Source of the DNA: Chloroflexota bacterium
GTDB taxonomy: Bacteria; Chloroflexota; Dehalococcoidia; Lucifugimonadales; UBA3495
Reading direction: 5' to 3'
NCBI GenBank assembly: GCA_022561675.1
Contig: JADFQT010000125.1
Span: 1 to 7,477, forward strand
DNA: 7,477 nt
A program made the position numbers and the translations under genes. The notes beneath the pieces are model-generated. The model was not told the origin of the DNA. It made no database searches and saw only the letters and a list, made by a program, of their open reading frames with translations. Positions 6,064 to 7,477 of this stretch are shown piece after piece; position 1 is the stretch's first letter; each line of letters opens with the position of its first letter.

Positions 6064-6351
6064 TTAAAAGAATCCCGCCGGAACAGGGCTAACACCCTCT
6101 TCGATGTTTCCGTAGTTTTCCTGATTTTGGTTAGAATCGTACCGGCTGTCGCCGGGATGGTAGTCTGGGGAAGACTCTTCCTTTACCAACAGGCCCCACG
6201 GCTCCACTTCATCTACCAACAAGCCCCACGCCTCCACTTCATCGAGCAGGGCAAATCGCCGCTGAATCTCATTGATGGCGTGTTCAATTCCGGCCTTATC
6301 CACTTCCAACTGGCTTAGATGTCTCTCGAGAATCAAGTGCTGCTCTGTCAT
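6064..6351 (-). CDS. Acidic coiled-coil hypothetical protein (95 aa) with decapeptide tandem repeat
   Basis: I do not recognise this family. The ATG at 6351 follows AGGAGGG with 6 bases between, which strongly supports the start; the stop is TAA at 6064-6066. Residues 1-35 (beginning MTEQHLILERHLSQLEVDKA) look like an amphipathic or coiled-coil helix. Residues 36-55 are two near-identical ten-residue units, LDEVEAWGLL and VDEVEPWGLL. The rest is acidic, Asn/Gln/Pro-rich and probably disordered, ending PVPAGFF. There is no signal peptide or membrane segment. It is the last gene of the right-hand minus-strand group, 164 bases after the proline-rich membrane protein; that gap shows no convincing terminator or promoter. 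It may be an interaction or scaffolding peptide. The charge pattern and ribosome site make coding likely, but the function is open. Confidence 0.65.
   Translation of the reverse strand: MTEQHLILERHLSQLEVDKAGIEHAINEIQRRFALLDEVEAWGLLVDEVEPWGLLVKEESSPDYHPGDSRYDSNQNQENYGNIEEGVSPVPAGFF
6184..6243 (-). repeat. 30-bp in-frame tandem duplication
   Basis: Two adjacent 30-bp units (6184-6213 and 6214-6243) agree at 28 of 30 positions; the differences are at 6192/6222 and 6201/6231. They are in frame in the 95-aa gene and encode the repeated DEVE[A/P]WGLL decapeptide. One of the two changes alters Ala to Pro and the other is silent. The near-identity at DNA level points to a recent duplication by slippage or unequal recombination. 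Confidence 0.85.
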
Positions 6352-6515
6352 GATGAGCCCTCCTGAAATGGGGGTGTTTCAAGTAAACATTAAAGGTCAT
6401 GCCGGTAAAAATACTGGGGTTCCGTGGTTGCATTACCGTAAAGAGAGGGGAAACAGGATTGCCGATGGAGACGGTAGCGGTCGGGGTTCAGGGAGGGTGG
6501 CAGAGGCCGTTCCGG

Positions 6516-6914
6516 TTAGTCTTCAGGCCAATTGCTTCGGCTGCGCTCCAAGTAGGGTAAAGAGCTCTTCGCGGCTAGCAGGGCCTTCGTTTCTGCCACG
6601 GTAATTTCGCCTCTATCCAGCCTGGCGAAGATCTGGGTTACACTTAGCTTCGGTACCGGCGGCGTTGGCGTTTCCGTTACCGTTGGCTGGGGAGTGCCAG
6701 GAACTGGGGTAGGCTCATGGACAACTTCTGGCCGGATCACTATCATTGGGCGAGGCACATCCACCCAACCCTTTGGATCCGTCCCTGGGTCGGCGACTGC
6801 TGGGGGCGCGGATTGCCGCACCAAAGCCGGCGGCGGAACGGAGAACTCCCGTACCAATGCTCCAAACCAAAAGGCAAAAATGGCCAGCCCGACCACGGGG
6901 ATAATCGTTTTCAT
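6516..6914 (-). CDS. Small membrane-anchored proline-rich protein (132 aa)
   Basis: I do not recognise a named family. Residues 3-21 (TIIPVVGLAIFAFWFGALV) form one N-terminal hydrophobic segment that fits a signal anchor. Residues 27-89 form a Pro/Thr/Val-rich spacer (PTPVPGTPQPTVTETPTPP) typical of extracytoplasmic linkers. Residues 90-117 (LSVTQIFARLDRGEITVAET and onward) look like a short helical hairpin reminiscent of small SHOCT-like tails, though I would not assign that domain. The ATG at 6914 has GGAGG immediately adjacent, with zero spacing, which is a poor arrangement. A better-placed start at ATG 6972, with GAGG 5 bases upstream and 7 bases after the preceding stop, is in another frame. 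The true gene may therefore begin there, with a one-base error or frameshift near 6908-6919. It is downstream of the GT2 glycosyltransferase and probably in the same operon, perhaps as an envelope accessory protein. Confidence 0.65.
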   Translation of the reverse strand: MKTIIPVVGLAIFAFWFGALVREFSVPPPALVRQSAPPAVADPGTDPKGWVDVPRPMIVIRPEVVHEPTPVPGTPQPTVTETPTPPVPKLSVTQIFARLDRGEITVAETKALLAAKSSLPYLERSRSNWPED

Positions 6915-6979
6915 CCTCCAGGCCCAGGCTTTGCTCCCGCCGCATGACAGGGGGCGAGTCGGGTAGGGTCATGGCGGCC

Positions 6980-7477
6980 TCACGATCCCGCGGCGGAGGC
7001 GGCCCGGCGCCAGGCGCGTTGCCTGCGGTAACGGAGGACCGCCTGCCCCAGGCTGAGACCCACTACGCTGGACAGCCCCAGGGCAAAGAGCGCGGCGTAG
7101 ACGGCGATGACGATGTTCCCTTGGAAAAAGGCCCAAACGGAGGTGAGGCCGTTTAGCCCGGCGAAAATCGCCTCGGCGGCGATGATCCCGTCCAGCCGAT
7201 GCTGGTACTTCTTGCCCAGCCAGCTCTGCCCGCGGCCCACCAAGGCGAATTTGGGGGTACGCTCAAAGACCAGACGCCTCCGACGAAGGATATCTAGTGC
7301 CGCGCCCACGGTGTTGAGCATCATGCCCGCACCGCCGACGGAGAGCAGGAGGATCAGTGGAACCTGCGACCAGCCGCGGCGGCCCAGGCGCCGCTGGCCG
7401 ACGATGAACAAGAGCGCTGGCGCCAGTGTTGTGGCGTTGAAAACCAATGCCAGACCAAAGAGGGTGATCAGGCCGGG
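6980..7477 (-). CDS. Cellulose-synthase-like GT2 membrane glycosyltransferase, C-terminal fragment
   Basis: The last 165 residues of an integral-membrane family 2 glycosyltransferase are present; the N-terminal catalytic domain lies beyond the right edge, and the stop is TGA at 6982-6980. Visible are membrane helices at about residues 3-27 and 39-62 of the fragment, then the RRRLVFERTPKFALVGRG loop. Its R-T-P-K-F motif is characteristic of the cytoplasmic C-terminal segment of processive or lipid-dependent GT2 enzymes of this type. Two more helices follow (about 97-120 and 122-147), then a strongly basic tail (YRRQRAWRR). Such enzymes move sugars from nucleotide donors to polysaccharides or glycolipids at the cytoplasmic membrane; the specificity cannot be read here. 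The DXD and QxxRW signatures are not in the window, so the family call rests on the RTPKF loop and topology. The next gene begins within a few dozen bases, suggesting an operon. Confidence 0.78.
   Translation of the reverse strand, partial: PGLITLFGLALVFNATTLAPALLFIVGQRRLGRRGWSQVPLILLLSVGGAGMMLNTVGAALDILRRRRLVFERTPKFALVGRGQSWLGKKYQHRLDGIIAAEAIFAGLNGLTSVWAFFQGNIVIAVYAALFALGLSSVVGLSLGQAVLRYRRQRAWRRAASAAGS

Noticed and set aside
6127..6318. Plus-strand open frame with a YQQAPRLHF repeat
   Set aside because: The repeat is the antisense reading of the decapeptide duplication; the minus-strand frame has the strong AGGAGGG-6-ATG start.

Overview
The window comes from a GC-rich bacterial chromosome. 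Gene starts are often GTG or TTG, and Shine-Dalgarno sites are strong. No plasmid, phage, insertion-sequence, CRISPR or RNA-gene signature is visible. The NYN/LOTUS-type protein, the GT4 plus MGH-like glycosidase pair and the orphan winged-helix regulator would fit a Chloroflexota (Dehalococcoidia-like) genome, but this is a low-confidence impression from protein flavour, not a proven assignment.

Layout. (1) 1-2859, plus strand: a tightly coupled run of the C-terminal end of purL (purine synthesis), a GT4 glycosyltransferase and an MGH1/GH63-like glycoside hydrolase. Each junction is a 4-base stop/start overlap (GTGA, then TTGA). (2) 2894-4537, minus strand and convergent with the first block: a long NYN-domain (LabA/DUF88-type) putative ribonuclease with a LOTUS/OST-HTH-like domain and a further helical or winged-helix-like C-terminal region. 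It has a good sigma70-type promoter, which favours the ATG at 4537 over the upstream TTG at 4579. (3) 4723-4881, minus strand: a 52-residue helical protein behind an ideal AGGAGG site. (4) 4882-5084: an AT-richer divergent control region with three AAGGTA direct repeats and a dyad. (5) 5085-5780, plus strand: an OmpR/PhoB-type response regulator with no kinase in the window. Its phospho-acceptor Asp is Glu and the second acidic-pocket residue is Asn. (6) 5781-6063: a convergent non-coding gap with small inverted repeats. (7) 6064-7477, minus strand, in transcription order: the C-terminal end of a cellulose-synthase-like GT2 membrane glycosyltransferase, a small membrane-anchored proline-rich protein (with a possible frameshift or mis-set start), and a 95-residue acidic coiled-coil protein containing a tandem decapeptide repeat.

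How they may work together (inference): the left block could couple a glycoside-making enzyme to a glycoside-cleaving enzyme. The right edge belongs to a polysaccharide or glycolipid glycosyltransferase operon. The central part pairs an apparently phosphorylation-independent regulator with a divergent micro-protein across a repeat-bearing control region. That central part is the best candidate for something undescribed.
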